DNA of 16,751 nt from Actinomycetota bacterium (GCA_013694685.1 JACDBY010000470.1:1-16751); one strand, 5' to 3'. Shown: positions 1-7,800, numbered from the stretch's first letter. Program-made: numbers and translations. Notes: generated by a model from the letters alone, not told the origin.

Positions 1-574
1 ACGGGGCGATCAGCACCGCCGCGCTCGCGAGCTGGCCGATCGAGACCTGGAGCGGGGGGAGCCTTCTCACCGTGCGCCCGGCGTAGAGGACGGAGACGGC
101 GTAGCAGAGCGCCGTCCCGAGCACGGCGACCGCGCCAAGCACCTCGGAGCCGCGTTGCACCCCGACGAGCAGCGCGACACCGACGAAGCCGGTCACGATC
201 CCGGCGAGCCGGAGCCCGCGCACCGCCTGCTCCGGATCGAGCCGTGCGGCGAGCAGCACCGTGAAGATCGGCGCCGCCGCCTGGATCACCGCAGTCAGCC
301 CGGAGTCGATGCGCGTCTCGGCGAACGCGAGCAACCAGAACGGCAGGACGTTGTTCACCAACCCGAGCACGACGAGCGGCCGCCATGAGCCGCGAAGTGG
401 CGTGAGCCCGCCGCGACCGACGAGGAGGGGAACGAGGATCGCGACACCGACGGCCGTCCGTCCGAGCACGACGACCGACGGCTCGAGCGCGTCGACACCG
501 AGCTTGATGAAGAGGAACGAGGAGCCCCAGATCGCCGAGAGGCAGAGCAGGAGGAGGGCATCGCGGCGGGCCAC
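1..574 (-). CDS. EamA/DMT-family permease, N-terminal part (cut by window edge)
   Basis: Reading the minus strand from GTG at 574 gives an uninterrupted frame of 191 codons to the window edge, starting MARRDALLLLCLSAIWGSSF. This is the opening of an EamA drug/metabolite transporter: TM1 ends in the typical AIWGSSF(L)FIKLG motif, followed by alternating hydrophobic helices and a conserved ETRIDSG segment near residue 90. These 10-TM inner-membrane proteins (about 290-310 residues) export small metabolites or amino acids; the substrate cannot be told. About the last third lies outside the window. The GTG start is chosen because no ATG precedes TM1 in frame; no Shine-Dalgarno site is visible, and a perfect hairpin (578-600) lies just upstream. 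It is divergent from purL. The second EamA gene in this window (9720-10697) shares the ETRIDSG segment but otherwise differs clearly. Confidence 0.85.
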   Translation of the reverse strand, partial: MARRDALLLLCLSAIWGSSFLFIKLGVDALEPSVVVLGRTAVGVAILVPLLVGRGGLTPLRGSWRPLVVLGLVNNVLPFWLLAFAETRIDSGLTAVIQAAAPIFTVLLAARLDPEQAVRGLRLAGIVTGFVGVALLVGVQRGSEVLGAVAVLGTALCYAVSVLYAGRTVRRLPPLQVSIGQLASAAVLIAP

Positions 575-577
575 TTG

Positions 578-600
578 GGCAGTTTGCTTCGCAAACTGCC
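578..600. repeat. Perfect hairpin, GGCAGTTTGC arms, TTC loop
   Basis: Arms 578-587 and 591-600 pair perfectly over 10 bp around a 3-nt TTC loop. It lies in the divergent gap between the EamA permease and purL, 2 nt from a second hairpin with related arms. No T-tract follows, so it is not a standard intrinsic terminator. It looks like a REP-type palindromic unit. Confidence 0.85.
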
Positions 601-602
601 TA

Positions 603-625
603 GGCAGCTCGCGAAGCGAGCTGCC
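603..625. repeat. Perfect hairpin, GGCAGCTCGC arms, GAA loop
   Basis: Arms 603-612 and 616-625 pair perfectly over 10 bp with a GAA loop. Compared with the neighbour at 578-600, the arms differ at two positions, each compensated on the opposite arm, so the structure is kept. The junction CTGCCTAGGCAG (596-607) is itself a 12-bp palindrome, so the pair could also fold as a larger cruciform. Confidence 0.85.
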
Positions 626-645
626 CGACCGGACACACGACTAGG

Positions 646-2751
646 ATGCACTATCTGAGCGCCGTCGCGGAACAGCCGGTCCACCGCCAGCTCGGCCTCA
701 CGGACGGGGAGCTCGACCGAATCCTGACGCTGCTCGAGCGCGAGCCGAACCACTTCGAGCTCGCCCTCTTCTCGCTGCTCTGGTCGGAGCACTGCGGCTA
801 CAAGCACTCCGCTCTCGCCCTGCGACGATTGCCGAGTGACGGCGAGCGCGTGCTCCAGGGGCCGGGGGAGAACGCCGGGGTGCTCGATCTCGGCGACGGG
901 CTCGCGGTCGCCTTCAAGGTCGAGAGCCACAACCATCCTTCGGCGGTCGAGCCGTTCCAGGGTGCGGCGACAGGTGTCGGGGGGATCCTTCGCGACATCG
1001 CGGCGATGGGTGCGCGGCCGGTCGCCCTGCTCGACGGGCTCCGCTTCGGAGCGCCTGACGACCATTTCTCGCGGGCGGTCGGTGGTGTTGGCCATTATGG
1101 CAACTGCGTGGGCGTCCCCAACGTCGGCGGGGAGGTCGTCTTGGACGAGACCTATGCCTCGAACTGCCTCGTCAACGCGATGTGCGTGGGACTCCTACCC
1201 ACCGACCGGCAGATGAGCGCGAAGGCGACGCAGGCGGGCGCGCTCGTCGTCCTCTACGGCGCGACGACGGGTCGCGACGGGATCGGCGGCGCCTCGGTAC
1301 TCGCGAGCTCCGAGCTCGGCGAGGGCGACGCCGAGAAGCGGCCCTCGGTGCAGATCGGCGACCCGTTCACCGGCAAGCGCCTCATCGAGGTGTCGGTCGA
1401 GCTCGTGGAGCGTGGCCTCGTCCTCTCGCTCCAGGACTGCGGCGCCGCCGGGCTCGCGTCGTCGCTCTCGGAGATGGCGGCCGAATACGGGATCGATGTC
1501 CACCTCGATCGTGTGCCGCAGCGCGAGGACGGGATGGAGCCATGGGAGGTGATGATCTCCGAGTCGCAAGAGCGGATGGTCGCGATCGTCGCGCCCGAGC
1601 GCCTCGGCAAGGTCGAGGAGGTCGTCGACCGGTGGGGGCTGCGGCGAGCGGTGATCGGCGAGGTCACGTCGACGGGTCTCCTGCGCGCGTTCTGGGACGG
1701 CGACGAGGTCGGCGCGGTCGCGGCCCGTCTGCTCACCGACGAGTGCCCGCGCTACCGGCTCGAGCAGGAGCCGCGGTCCCCGTCGGCCGCGTCGCCGACC
1801 GACGTGCCTCCGGCCGGCGAGGCGCTGCTCGAGCTCCTCGGGTCGCCCGCGCTCTGCTCCCGGTCGTTCGTCACGCGACGCTACGACCAGCTCGTCCAGT
1901 CGCGCACGGCTCGCAGACCCGGTCTCGACGCCGCCGTGCTGCGGCTGCGCCCCGCCTGGCGCGGTCTCGCGCTGACGCTCGACGGACAGAGCCGGCTCGG
2001 GGCGCTCGATCCGCGGGTCGCGGGTCAGCTGGCAATCCTCGAGGCGGCGCGAAACGTCGCGTGCGTCGGTGGTGACCCGCTCGGCTTCACCGACTGCCTG
2101 AACTTCGGTAACCCCGAGAAGCCGGAGGTCGGCTGGGAGCTCGTCGAGACGATCGAGGGCATGGCGCTCGCCTGCGAGGCGCTCGACGTCCCCGTCTGCT
2201 CCGGCAACGTCTCGCTCTACAACGACACGAACGGCCGCTCGATCCATCCGACCCCGGTCGTCGGTTGCGTGGGGCTTGTGCCCGACGTGCGACGCGTCCC
2301 GCGCGGTTGGCAGGAGGGCGATGCCATCCTCCTCGTCCGGTCGCGGTCGCCGCTCACCTTCGCGGGCTCGGAGGCGCAGGCGCGCTGGAGCACGCTCGGC
2401 GGTACACCGGGTCTCGATCTCGCATCCGAGGTCGAGCTCGTCCGCTATGCGACACGTGCCGGCAGATACGCCTCGCTCGTGCACGATGTGGCCGAGGGCG
2501 GGCTGGCGGTCGCTCTGGCCGAGGCGGCGCTCTGGAGCGATTGCGGCGCGCGACTCGAGCTCGACGACGATCCGCTCGCGCTCTTCGGTGAGGTCGGCGG
2601 CCAGGTCGTGGTCGCGGTTCCGCCGAGCGACATCGAGGTCGATCCGGCCGGAGCAGGCGTGGAGGTTCGGCCGATCGGCACCGTCGGCGGCAGCGAGCTC
2701 CTCGGCATCCCGCTCGCAGAGCTCGGCCGGGCCTACGCGGTGCTCGCCTGA
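646..2751 (+). CDS. purL: Phosphoribosylformylglycinamidine synthase II, PurL (small type)
   Basis: Catalyses ATP-dependent conversion of formylglycinamide ribonucleotide to the amidine in de novo purine synthesis, using ammonia delivered by PurQ with PurS. The 701 residues fit the small-type PurL (usually about 720-750, so slightly short). Visible motifs are SEHCGYKHS (48-55), ESHNHPS (93-99) followed by the glycine-rich GAATGVGGILRD segment, GVGHYGNCVGVPNVGGEV, then in the second half LNFGNPEKP, CSGNVSLYN and HDVAEGGLAVALAE. There is no glutaminase domain, and no purQ or purS in this window; the gene upstream is an unrelated permease on the other strand. The stop overlaps the purF start by one base (TGATG), indicating translational coupling. 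Start: ATG 646 has no clear ribosome-binding site and a TAGGAT box (642-647) overlaps it, so the true N-terminus may lie slightly downstream. Confidence 0.96.
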   Translation: MHYLSAVAEQPVHRQLGLTDGELDRILTLLEREPNHFELALFSLLWSEHCGYKHSALALRRLPSDGERVLQGPGENAGVLDLGDGLAVAFKVESHNHPSAVEPFQGAATGVGGILRDIAAMGARPVALLDGLRFGAPDDHFSRAVGGVGHYGNCVGVPNVGGEVVLDETYASNCLVNAMCVGLLPTDRQMSAKATQAGALVVLYGATTGRDGIGGASVLASSELGEGDAEKRPSVQIGDPFTGKRLIEVSVELVERGLVLSLQDCGAAGLASSLSEMAAEYGIDVHLDRVPQREDGMEPWEVMISESQERMVAIVAPERLGKVEEVVDRWGLRRAVIGEVTSTGLLRAFWDGDEVGAVAARLLTDECPRYRLEQEPRSPSAASPTDVPPAGEALLELLGSPALCSRSFVTRRYDQLVQSRTARRPGLDAAVLRLRPAWRGLALTLDGQSRLGALDPRVAGQLAILEAARNVACVGGDPLGFTDCLNFGNPEKPEVGWELVETIEGMALACEALDVPVCSGNVSLYNDTNGRSIHPTPVVGCVGLVPDVRRVPRGWQEGDAILLVRSRSPLTFAGSEAQARWSTLGGTPGLDLASEVELVRYATRAGRYASLVHDVAEGGLAVALAEAALWSDCGARLELDDDPLALFGEVGGQVVVAVPPSDIEVDPAGAGVEVRPIGTVGGSELLGIPLAELGRAYAVLA

Positions 2752-4133
2752 TGTGCGGCGTGTTCGGCGTGTACTCGCGCGACCGCGACGTCGCACGTCT
2801 CACGTACTTCGGCCTCTTCGCCCTCCAGCACCGCGGACAGGAGTCAGCCGGGATCGCAGTCGCCGAATCGGGCCACGTCACTGCAGTGCGCGACATGGGC
2901 CTCGTTCCACAGGTCTTCGACGAGGAGAAGCTCGCGGCTCTCCCCGGCGAGGTCGCGATCGGGCACACGCGTTACTCGACGACCGGTGGTGTGCATTGGT
3001 CGAACGCGCAGCCGCTCGTGCACCACGGTCGCGCGCGCACCGTCGCGCTTGCTCATAACGGCAACCTCGTCGACCCCGCTGCAGCTCGAGACGAGCTGCT
3101 CGCCGACGGCGTCCGGCTCGCGTCGACCTCCGACACGGAGGTGATCGCGGCGCTCGTCGCGCGCGATCCGGCCCCAGTCGCAGACGCGGTCGCGCGTGCG
3201 ATGCGCTGCCTCGAGGGTGCCTACTCGATCGTCGCGATAGCGGACGGTGTGCTCGTCGCTTTCCGCGATCCGCACGGGATTCGGCCGCTGACGCTCGGTC
3301 GCATCGGCGAGGACTGGGTGATCGCGTCCGAGACGTGTGCGCTCGACATCGTCGGCGCAGACCCCGTCCGCGACGTGCGCCCGGGGGAAGTGGTCTGGAT
3401 CGACGAGACCGGGCTGCATTCCGCCACCGCCGTGCCGGAGAGGCGCAGCGCGCTCTGCATCTTCGAGCAGGTCTACTTTGCCCGACCGGATTCGCGGCTC
3501 GGCGGCACCGAGGTGCATGCTGCCCGGGTGCGAATGGGCGAGCGTCTCGCCGAGGAAGCGCCGGCCGACGCCGACCTCGTGATGTCGATCCCCGACTCCG
3601 GCACGCCCGCCGCAATCGGCTTCGCAAAGCGCTCGGGGATCCCGTACGAGGAGGGTCTGATCAAGAATCGCTACATCGGGCGGACGTTCATCCAGCCCGA
3701 CGACGAACTCCGCCGCCAGGGGATCAGGCTCAAGTTCAACCCACTCGCCGAGCTCGCCGGCAGACGGCTCGTGGTCGTCGATGACACGATCGTGCGGGGA
3801 AACACGACGCGCGCTCTCGTCCAGATGCTGTTCGGCGCGGGTGCGGCCGAGGTGCACGTCCGCATCTCGTCCCCCCCGATCGTGTCGCCGTGCTTTTACG
3901 GCATCGACATGGCCGAGGAGGACGAGCTCGCCGCGGCTCATCGCTCGAACGAGGAAATGCGCGAGCACATCGGCGCGACGTCGTTGCACCACCTCTCGGT
4001 GGACGGGATGCAGTCGGCGACCCGGATGCCCGACGGCTCGGTCTGCCGTGGCTGCTTTACGCGCACGTACCCGACCCGCATCCCAAATGCGGCCAACCTC
4101 GCCAAGCTCCGGTTCGAGAAGACCCCGGCCTGA
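2751..4133 (+). CDS. purF: Amidophosphoribosyltransferase, PurF
   Basis: First committed enzyme of purine synthesis: glutamine plus PRPP gives phosphoribosylamine. The protein is 460 residues. Its N-terminal Ntn-hydrolase glutaminase domain begins MCGVFGVYS, so the catalytic Cys sits directly after Met and no propeptide is needed. Glutaminase motifs HRGQESAGI (27-35), GHTRYSTTG and AHNGNL follow. The phosphoribosyltransferase domain carries the PRPP loop VVVDDTIVRGNTT (341-353). Cys236, Cys381, Cys432 and Cys435 sit in contexts (CIFE, SPCFYG, CRGC) matching the four [4Fe-4S] ligands of the Bacillus subtilis enzyme, so an iron-sulfur cluster is likely. It is translationally coupled to purL. 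The 3' end faces the antisense NTF2-like gene with a 7-nt gap and no obvious terminator hairpin. Confidence 0.97.
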   Translation: MCGVFGVYSRDRDVARLTYFGLFALQHRGQESAGIAVAESGHVTAVRDMGLVPQVFDEEKLAALPGEVAIGHTRYSTTGGVHWSNAQPLVHHGRARTVALAHNGNLVDPAAARDELLADGVRLASTSDTEVIAALVARDPAPVADAVARAMRCLEGAYSIVAIADGVLVAFRDPHGIRPLTLGRIGEDWVIASETCALDIVGADPVRDVRPGEVVWIDETGLHSATAVPERRSALCIFEQVYFARPDSRLGGTEVHAARVRMGERLAEEAPADADLVMSIPDSGTPAAIGFAKRSGIPYEEGLIKNRYIGRTFIQPDDELRRQGIRLKFNPLAELAGRRLVVVDDTIVRGNTTRALVQMLFGAGAAEVHVRISSPPIVSPCFYGIDMAEEDELAAAHRSNEEMREHIGATSLHHLSVDGMQSATRMPDGSVCRGCFTRTYPTRIPNAANLAKLRFEKTPA

Positions 4134-4140
4134 GCTTCCC

Positions 4141-4485
4141 TCAGTCGAACGAGACGACGAGCTGCTCGATCTGCTCGCCGGTCACGCGGAGGCGCATCTC
4201 GCCGGAGCGCTCGCCGTCGTCGGCCGACCACGAGAACTGCTGCACGATCGTCCCGTCCTCGTCGGCCTCGCGCTCGAGGATGGTCATCGTGTCGGTGGGC
4301 GGCTGGGCCTCGTAGGCGGCCGCGATCGCCGCTCGTCCGTCGAACGGCCCGATCGGGAGCCCCGCGAACGCGAGCCTCGCGTCAGGTGCGAAGAGCTCGA
4401 CGAGCGGGCCGAAGTCGCCGGTCGCGACCGCCTCGTTGAACGTCGTGAGGTGCCTTTCGAGAAATGCCGTCGGGATCTCACCCAT
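4141..4485 (-). CDS. NTF2/SnoaL-like small protein
   Basis: A 114-residue protein beginning MGEIPTAFLERHLTTFNEAV. The pattern (an N-terminal helix with FNEAVATGDFGPLVELFAPDARLAF, then FDGRAAIAAAYEA, then alternating strands ending QIEQLVVSFD) is that of the cone-shaped NTF2/SnoaL-like fold, used by ketosteroid isomerase, polyketide cyclases and many uncharacterised proteins. No specific activity can be assigned. I chose ATG 4485 over longer upstream readings because the fold starts there and a TAGCAT box lies 7 nt before it, predicting a leaderless mRNA. It lies antisense inside the purine cluster, convergent with purF and divergent from purM; whether it works with purine enzymes is unknown. 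Confidence 0.82.
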   Translation of the reverse strand: MGEIPTAFLERHLTTFNEAVATGDFGPLVELFAPDARLAFAGLPIGPFDGRAAIAAAYEAQPPTDTMTILEREADEDGTIVQQFSWSADDGERSGEMRLRVTGEQIEQLVVSFD

Positions 4486-4492
4486 CCGGGTG

Positions 4493-4498
4493 ATGCTA
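4493..4498 (-). promoter_or_regulatory. -10-like box (TAGCAT) of the NTF2-like gene
   Basis: TAGCAT on the minus strand ends 7 nt before ATG 4485. That places the expected transcription start at or next to the A of ATG, as in actinobacterial leaderless genes. I see no convincing -35 hexamer. Confidence 0.45.
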
Positions 4499-4527
4499 TC
4501 GCCGGGCATCAGCGCCGGGTCGTCGAC

Positions 4528-4533
4528 TAGGCT
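4528..4533 (+). promoter_or_regulatory. -10-like box (TAGGCT) of purM
   Basis: TAGGCT ends 6 nt before the GTG start at 4540, predicting a leaderless purMNH transcript. It lies in the 54-nt divergent gap shared with the NTF2-like gene. No good -35 hexamer is visible. The same hexamer and the same 6-nt spacing recur before the glycosyltransferase at 14289. Confidence 0.5.
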
Positions 4534-4539
4534 CGCACG

Positions 4540-5499
4540 GTGCCGCAGCGTGCGCCGACCTACGCCGACGCGGGTGTCTCGCTCGTCACTGCCGGCGCGG
4601 TCGTGGAGCGTCTCCGCGGCGCCGTGGAGACGACGCGCACGGCGGGCGTCGAGGGCGCGTTCGGCGCGTTCGCCGGTCTTTTCCGGATCGACGACGAGCG
4701 CCTGCTCGCGGCCTCGACGGACTCGGTCGGGTCGAAGCTCGTGCTCGCGCGTCGCGCCGGCAAGCTGCGGTGGTGCGGCGCCGACCTCGCCGCGCATGGG
4801 ATCAACGACGTCCTCACGACCGGTGCGGAGCCGCTCTTCTTCCTCGACTACGTCGCCGCGAGCGCGATCGAGCCGGAGCAGGTCGCCGAGCTCGTCGAGG
4901 GGGCTGCCGAGGTGTGCCGCGCCGCCGGGTGCGCGATCCTCGGTGGCGAGACCGCGGAGCTCCCCGGGATCTACCGGGACGAGGAGCTCGACTTCTGCGG
5001 CACGGTCGTGGGGGTCGTCGCCCGGGAGCGACTGATCGACGGCTCACGGGTTGCGGCGGGCGACGCCGTCGTCGGTCTCCCGTCGTCCGGGCTCCATGCC
5101 AACGGATTCTCACTCGTGCGACGGCTCGTCGGCGGCGACGCGTTCGACGCCGAGCTCCTGCTGCCGCCGACGCGCTGTTACCTCGACGAGGTGCGCGTGC
5201 TCCGCGCGCGGGCCGACGTCCGCGCGCTCGCGCACGTCACGGGCGGCGGCATCGTCGGCAACCTCGAGCGCGTGCTTCCCGAGGGCGTCGGCGCAGTCAT
5301 CGATCCGGGCGCCTGGGAACGGACACGGGTCTTCGAGTGGCTCGCCGAGGAGGGGGTCTCCGAAGACGAGCTGCGCCGCGTCTTCAACCTCGGGATCGGC
5401 TACTGCGCGGTGCTTTCGAGCGAGGACGTGGGAGCCGACGACTGCGTCATCGGGCACATCGAAGCCAGTCTCGACGGTGTCCACTGGAGCGACGCGTGA
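4540..5499 (+). CDS. purM: Phosphoribosylformylglycinamidine cyclo-ligase (AIR synthetase), PurM
   Basis: Closes the imidazole ring: FGAM plus ATP gives aminoimidazole ribonucleotide. The protein is 319 residues, somewhat shorter than the usual 340-350. Family motifs appear in order: YADAGVS near the N-terminus, STDSVGSKL, HGINDVLTTGAEPLFFLDY, GGETAELPG, GLPSSGLHANGFSL, HVTGGGI and RVFNLGIGY. It is related to PurL in fold and binds ATP between two domains. Translation probably starts at GTG 4540, because a TAGGCT box 6 nt upstream predicts a leaderless mRNA and the YADAG motif follows immediately. The stop overlaps the purN GTG by 4 nt (GTGA), so purM, purN and purH form one coupled operon. 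Confidence 0.96.
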   Translation: MPQRAPTYADAGVSLVTAGAVVERLRGAVETTRTAGVEGAFGAFAGLFRIDDERLLAASTDSVGSKLVLARRAGKLRWCGADLAAHGINDVLTTGAEPLFFLDYVAASAIEPEQVAELVEGAAEVCRAAGCAILGGETAELPGIYRDEELDFCGTVVGVVARERLIDGSRVAAGDAVVGLPSSGLHANGFSLVRRLVGGDAFDAELLLPPTRCYLDEVRVLRARADVRALAHVTGGGIVGNLERVLPEGVGAVIDPGAWERTRVFEWLAEEGVSEDELRRVFNLGIGYCAVLSSEDVGADDCVIGHIEASLDGVHWSDA

Positions 5500-6038
5500 T
5501 CGGTGTCCTCGTGAGCGGCAAGGGCACGAACCTGCAGGCGTTGATCGACGCCGGCCTGCCCATCGTCGCGGTCGCGTCGTCGAGGCCCGGCGCTCGGGCG
5601 CTCGACCGTGCCCGTGCGGCCGACATCCCCGTGCGGACCTTCGACGCGGCGCGCTTCGCGACCCGCGACGAGCGCGACGAGGCGCTCGCGCACTGGCTCC
5701 TCGAGCGCCGTTGCGAGCTCGCCGTGCTCGCCGGCTACATGCACGTGCTCCGGCCCCGGTTCTTCGAGGTCTTCGGCCACCAGGTCGTGAACACGCACTC
5801 GGCACCCCTGCCAGAGTTCCCCGGCGCGCACCCGATCGAGGATGTGCTCGCAGCGGGCGTCGCGGAGACGGCCGCGACCGTCCACTGGGTCGACGAGGGC
5901 GTCGACACGGGCGCAGTCATCCGGCGCGAGTCCGTCGCGGTCGTCCCCGGTGACACGGCGGCAAGCCTCCGGGTACGGGTTCAGGCCGTCGAGCACCGTC
6001 TCCTCCCCGAGGTCGTGCGGGAGCTGATCGCGGCGTGA
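5496..6038 (+). CDS. purN: Phosphoribosylglycinamide formyltransferase, PurN
   Basis: Transfers the formyl group of 10-formyl-tetrahydrofolate to glycinamide ribonucleotide. The 180-residue protein starts at GTG 5496, overlapping the purM stop by 4 nt, and opens with the phosphate-binding loop MIGVLVSGKGTNLQALI. LAGYMHVLRP (78-87) is the folate-site region. The catalytic residues Asn99, His101 and Asp137 (in TVHWVDEGVDTGAVI) align with E. coli Asn106, His108 and Asp144 at a constant offset of 7. One oddity is that the usual NIHPSLLP stretch reads NTHSAPLP here: the catalytic Asn and His remain, but the neighbouring residues are changed. The length is a little short for the family (about 190-215). 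It overlaps purH by 4 nt. Confidence 0.95.
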   Translation: MIGVLVSGKGTNLQALIDAGLPIVAVASSRPGARALDRARAADIPVRTFDAARFATRDERDEALAHWLLERRCELAVLAGYMHVLRPRFFEVFGHQVVNTHSAPLPEFPGAHPIEDVLAAGVAETAATVHWVDEGVDTGAVIRRESVAVVPGDTAASLRVRVQAVEHRLLPEVVRELIAA

Positions 6039-7573
6039 CGATACGGCGCGCGCTCCTCTCCGTGTACGACAAGACGGGTCTCGCGCCGTTCGCCCAGGCG
6101 CTCGCCGACGATGGGGTCGAGCTCGTCGCGAGCGGCGGCACCGCTGCGGCCCTCGTCGAGGCCGGGCTTGTGGTGACGCCTCTCGAGGAGTTGACAGGGT
6201 TCGGCGAGCTGCTCGGTCACCGCGTGGTCACCCTGCACCCGGCCGTGCACGGCGGGATCCTCGCCCGGCGCGACGTTCCCGAAGACCTCGCGCAGCTCGA
6301 GACCCACGGGATCGCGCCCATCGACCTCGTGTGCGTCAACCTCTATCCGTTCGAGCGGACGATCGGCAGGCTCGACGTCGACTGGGAGGACGCGATCGAG
6401 CAGATCGACATCGGCGGGCCCACCCTCCTGCGCGCCGCCGCGAAGAATCACGCCCATGTGGTCACGGTCTGCCGCCCGGACGACTACGAGCCAGTCCTCG
6501 AAGAGCTGCGATCGGGGGAGGTCTCCCAGGAGACGCGCCGCTCGCTCGCCGCGCGGGCCTTCCAGACGACGGCCTCGCTCGACGCGGCGATCGCCACGTG
6601 GCTTGGTCGCGAGGAGCCGTTCCCGGAGACCTACCTCCCGGTCTTCGATCGCGTGCTCGAGCTCTCGTATGGCGAGAACCCCCACCAGCAGGCGGCCTAC
6701 TACATGCAGCGCGGCGCCCGCACCCACATCCTGGCGCGCGTCGAGCTCCTGCAGGGCAAGCCTCTCTCCTTCAACAACCTCGGCGATCTCTCGGCCGGCC
6801 GGCTGCTCCTCCTCGAGCTGGAAGGCCCGGCCGCAGTGATCGTGAAGCACGGCAACCCGTGCGGCGTCGCGAAGGCAGCGACGATCGAGGAGGCATACGA
6901 GAAGGCGCGCGCCGCAGACCCCATCTCCGCGTACGGCGGCGTCGTCGTCCTCGACCGCCCTGTCTCGAGCGGCCTCGGCGGCGTGCTCTCGGAGCATTTC
7001 ATCGAGGTGCTCCATGCTCCCGGCTACGACGACGACGCGCTCGCGGCGTTCGCCGGCAGGGAGACCATGCGTGTCCTCGCGAACAACGAGCGGCGTGCGT
7101 TCGTCTCGACCGAGCGCGACCTCCGGCGCGTCCTCGGCGGCCTGCTCGTCCAGGATCGCGACACGGAGGGCGACCCGCTCGACGCGATGGACGTCGTCTG
7201 CGGCGACCCGGACGCGAAGCTCTGGGAGGAGCTTCTCTTCGCCTGGACAGTGGCGAAGCATGTCACCTCGAATGCGATCGTCCTCTCCGGCGACGGCCAG
7301 ACGATCGGTATCGGCGCCGGTCAGATGAGCCGCATCGACGCGGTGCGGCTCGCGATCGACAGGGCCCGTGAGCACGGTCACGCGCTCGAGGGGGCCGTGC
7401 TGGCCTCCGATGCGTTCTTCCCGTTCGTGGACGGCGTTCACCTCGCCCTCGAGGCTGGGATCCGCGCGATCATCCAGCCGGGCGGCTCCAAGCGCGACGC
7501 CGAGGTGACCGACGCCGTGCTCGCGGCCGGGGCCACGATGGTGCACACGGGCCGGCGCCACTTCCGGCACTGA
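6035..7573 (+). CDS. purH: Bifunctional AICAR transformylase / IMP cyclohydrolase, PurH
   Basis: Performs the last two steps of IMP synthesis. The protein is 512 residues. The N-terminal MGS-like cyclohydrolase domain begins [13 protein letters not shown] and contains SGGTAA and [12 protein letters not shown]. The C-terminal transformylase domain contains [14 protein letters not shown] (from 210), [15 protein letters not shown] with the catalytic pair Lys271-His272, [19 protein letters not shown] and ASDAFFPF, ending GRRHFRH. Tyr104, Asp125 and Lys137 of the cyclohydrolase site are present, but the usual RVKTLHP reads RVVTLHP, so the lysine corresponding to human Lys66 is valine 65. The GTG start at 6035 overlaps the purN stop by 4 nt. 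A palindromic element begins 4 nt after the stop and may end the operon transcript. Confidence 0.96.
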   Translation: MTIRRALLSVYDKTGLAPFAQALADDGVELVASGGTAAALVEAGLVVTPLEELTGFGELLGHRVVTLHPAVHGGILARRDVPEDLAQLETHGIAPIDLVCVNLYPFERTIGRLDVDWEDAIEQIDIGGPTLLRAAAKNHAHVVTVCRPDDYEPVLEELRSGEVSQETRRSLAARAFQTTASLDAAIATWLGREEPFPETYLPVFDRVLELSYGENPHQQAAYYMQRGARTHILARVELLQGKPLSFNNLGDLSAGRLLLLELEGPAAVIVKHGNPCGVAKAATIEEAYEKARAADPISAYGGVVVLDRPVSSGLGGVLSEHFIEVLHAPGYDDDALAAFAGRETMRVLANNERRAFVSTERDLRRVLGGLLVQDRDTEGDPLDAMDVVCGDPDAKLWEELLFAWTVAKHVTSNAIVLSGDGQTIGIGAGQMSRIDAVRLAIDRAREHGHALEGAVLASDAFFPFVDGVHLALEAGIRAIIQPGGSKRDAEVTDAVLAAGATMVHTGRRHFRH

Positions 7574-7576
7574 TAA

Positions 7577-7606
7577 GGGGTCTGTCCCCGAAGGGGGACT
7601 GACCCC
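7577..7606. repeat. Near-perfect palindrome after purH
   Basis: GGGGTC-T-GTCCCC (7577-7589), loop GAAG, GGGGAC-T-GACCCC (7594-7606): two 6-bp helices separated by one T-T mismatch. It starts 4 nt after the purH stop, where a terminator would be expected, but it has no T-tract. It is related in inverted form to the element at 7651-7683. Confidence 0.8.
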
Positions 7607-7650
7607 CGTGCTACGAGCGAGCGCCGGCCCCAACGCGAGCGCCGGTAGCG

Positions 7651-7683
7651 CGGGGGACAGACCCCTCCGGGGTCAGTCCCCCG
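7651..7683. repeat. Near-perfect palindrome, relative of the 7577 element
   Basis: CGGGGGAC-A-GACCCC (7651-7665), loop TCC, GGGGTC-A-GTCCCCCG (7669-7683): 14 bp interrupted by one A-A mismatch. Its two 13-nt arms (7653-7665, 7669-7681) are exact reverse complements of the two arms at 7577-7589 and 7594-7606, so the copies could also pair with each other. The rest of the 7574-7800 gap shows nothing I recognise; a promoter for the NlpC/P60 gene must lie here or the gene is read from upstream. Confidence 0.8.
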
Positions 7684-7800
7684 GCGAGGCGACGCTGACC
7701 TCTCGCTCTGCTACCGTCCCGCGGTCGCTGACACCGACGGCGCGCCGCTCCTCGCGGCTCCACCCATTGCGACGCCGTCCCGTGCCGCTTCCACCCGTCG

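Noticed and set aside
575..645. Purine riboswitch or PurR-type box before purL
   Set aside because: The region holds only two simple hairpins and about 20 other bases; no aptamer-like multi-branch structure or known operator is visible.
1195..2796. Long minus-strand open frame of about 533 codons opposite purL
   Set aside because: Arginine- and aspartate-rich composition without domain motifs, opposite a certain purL; such frames arise from GC-rich third positions.
5981..7633. Long minus-strand open frame of about 550 codons opposite purH
   Set aside because: No recognisable motifs, and purH on the plus strand is certain from both catalytic domains.
7574..7800. Mobile-element remnant between purH and the NlpC/P60 gene
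   Set aside because: Palindromes are present, but there is no transposase fragment, target duplication or terminal inverted repeat bounding a larger element.
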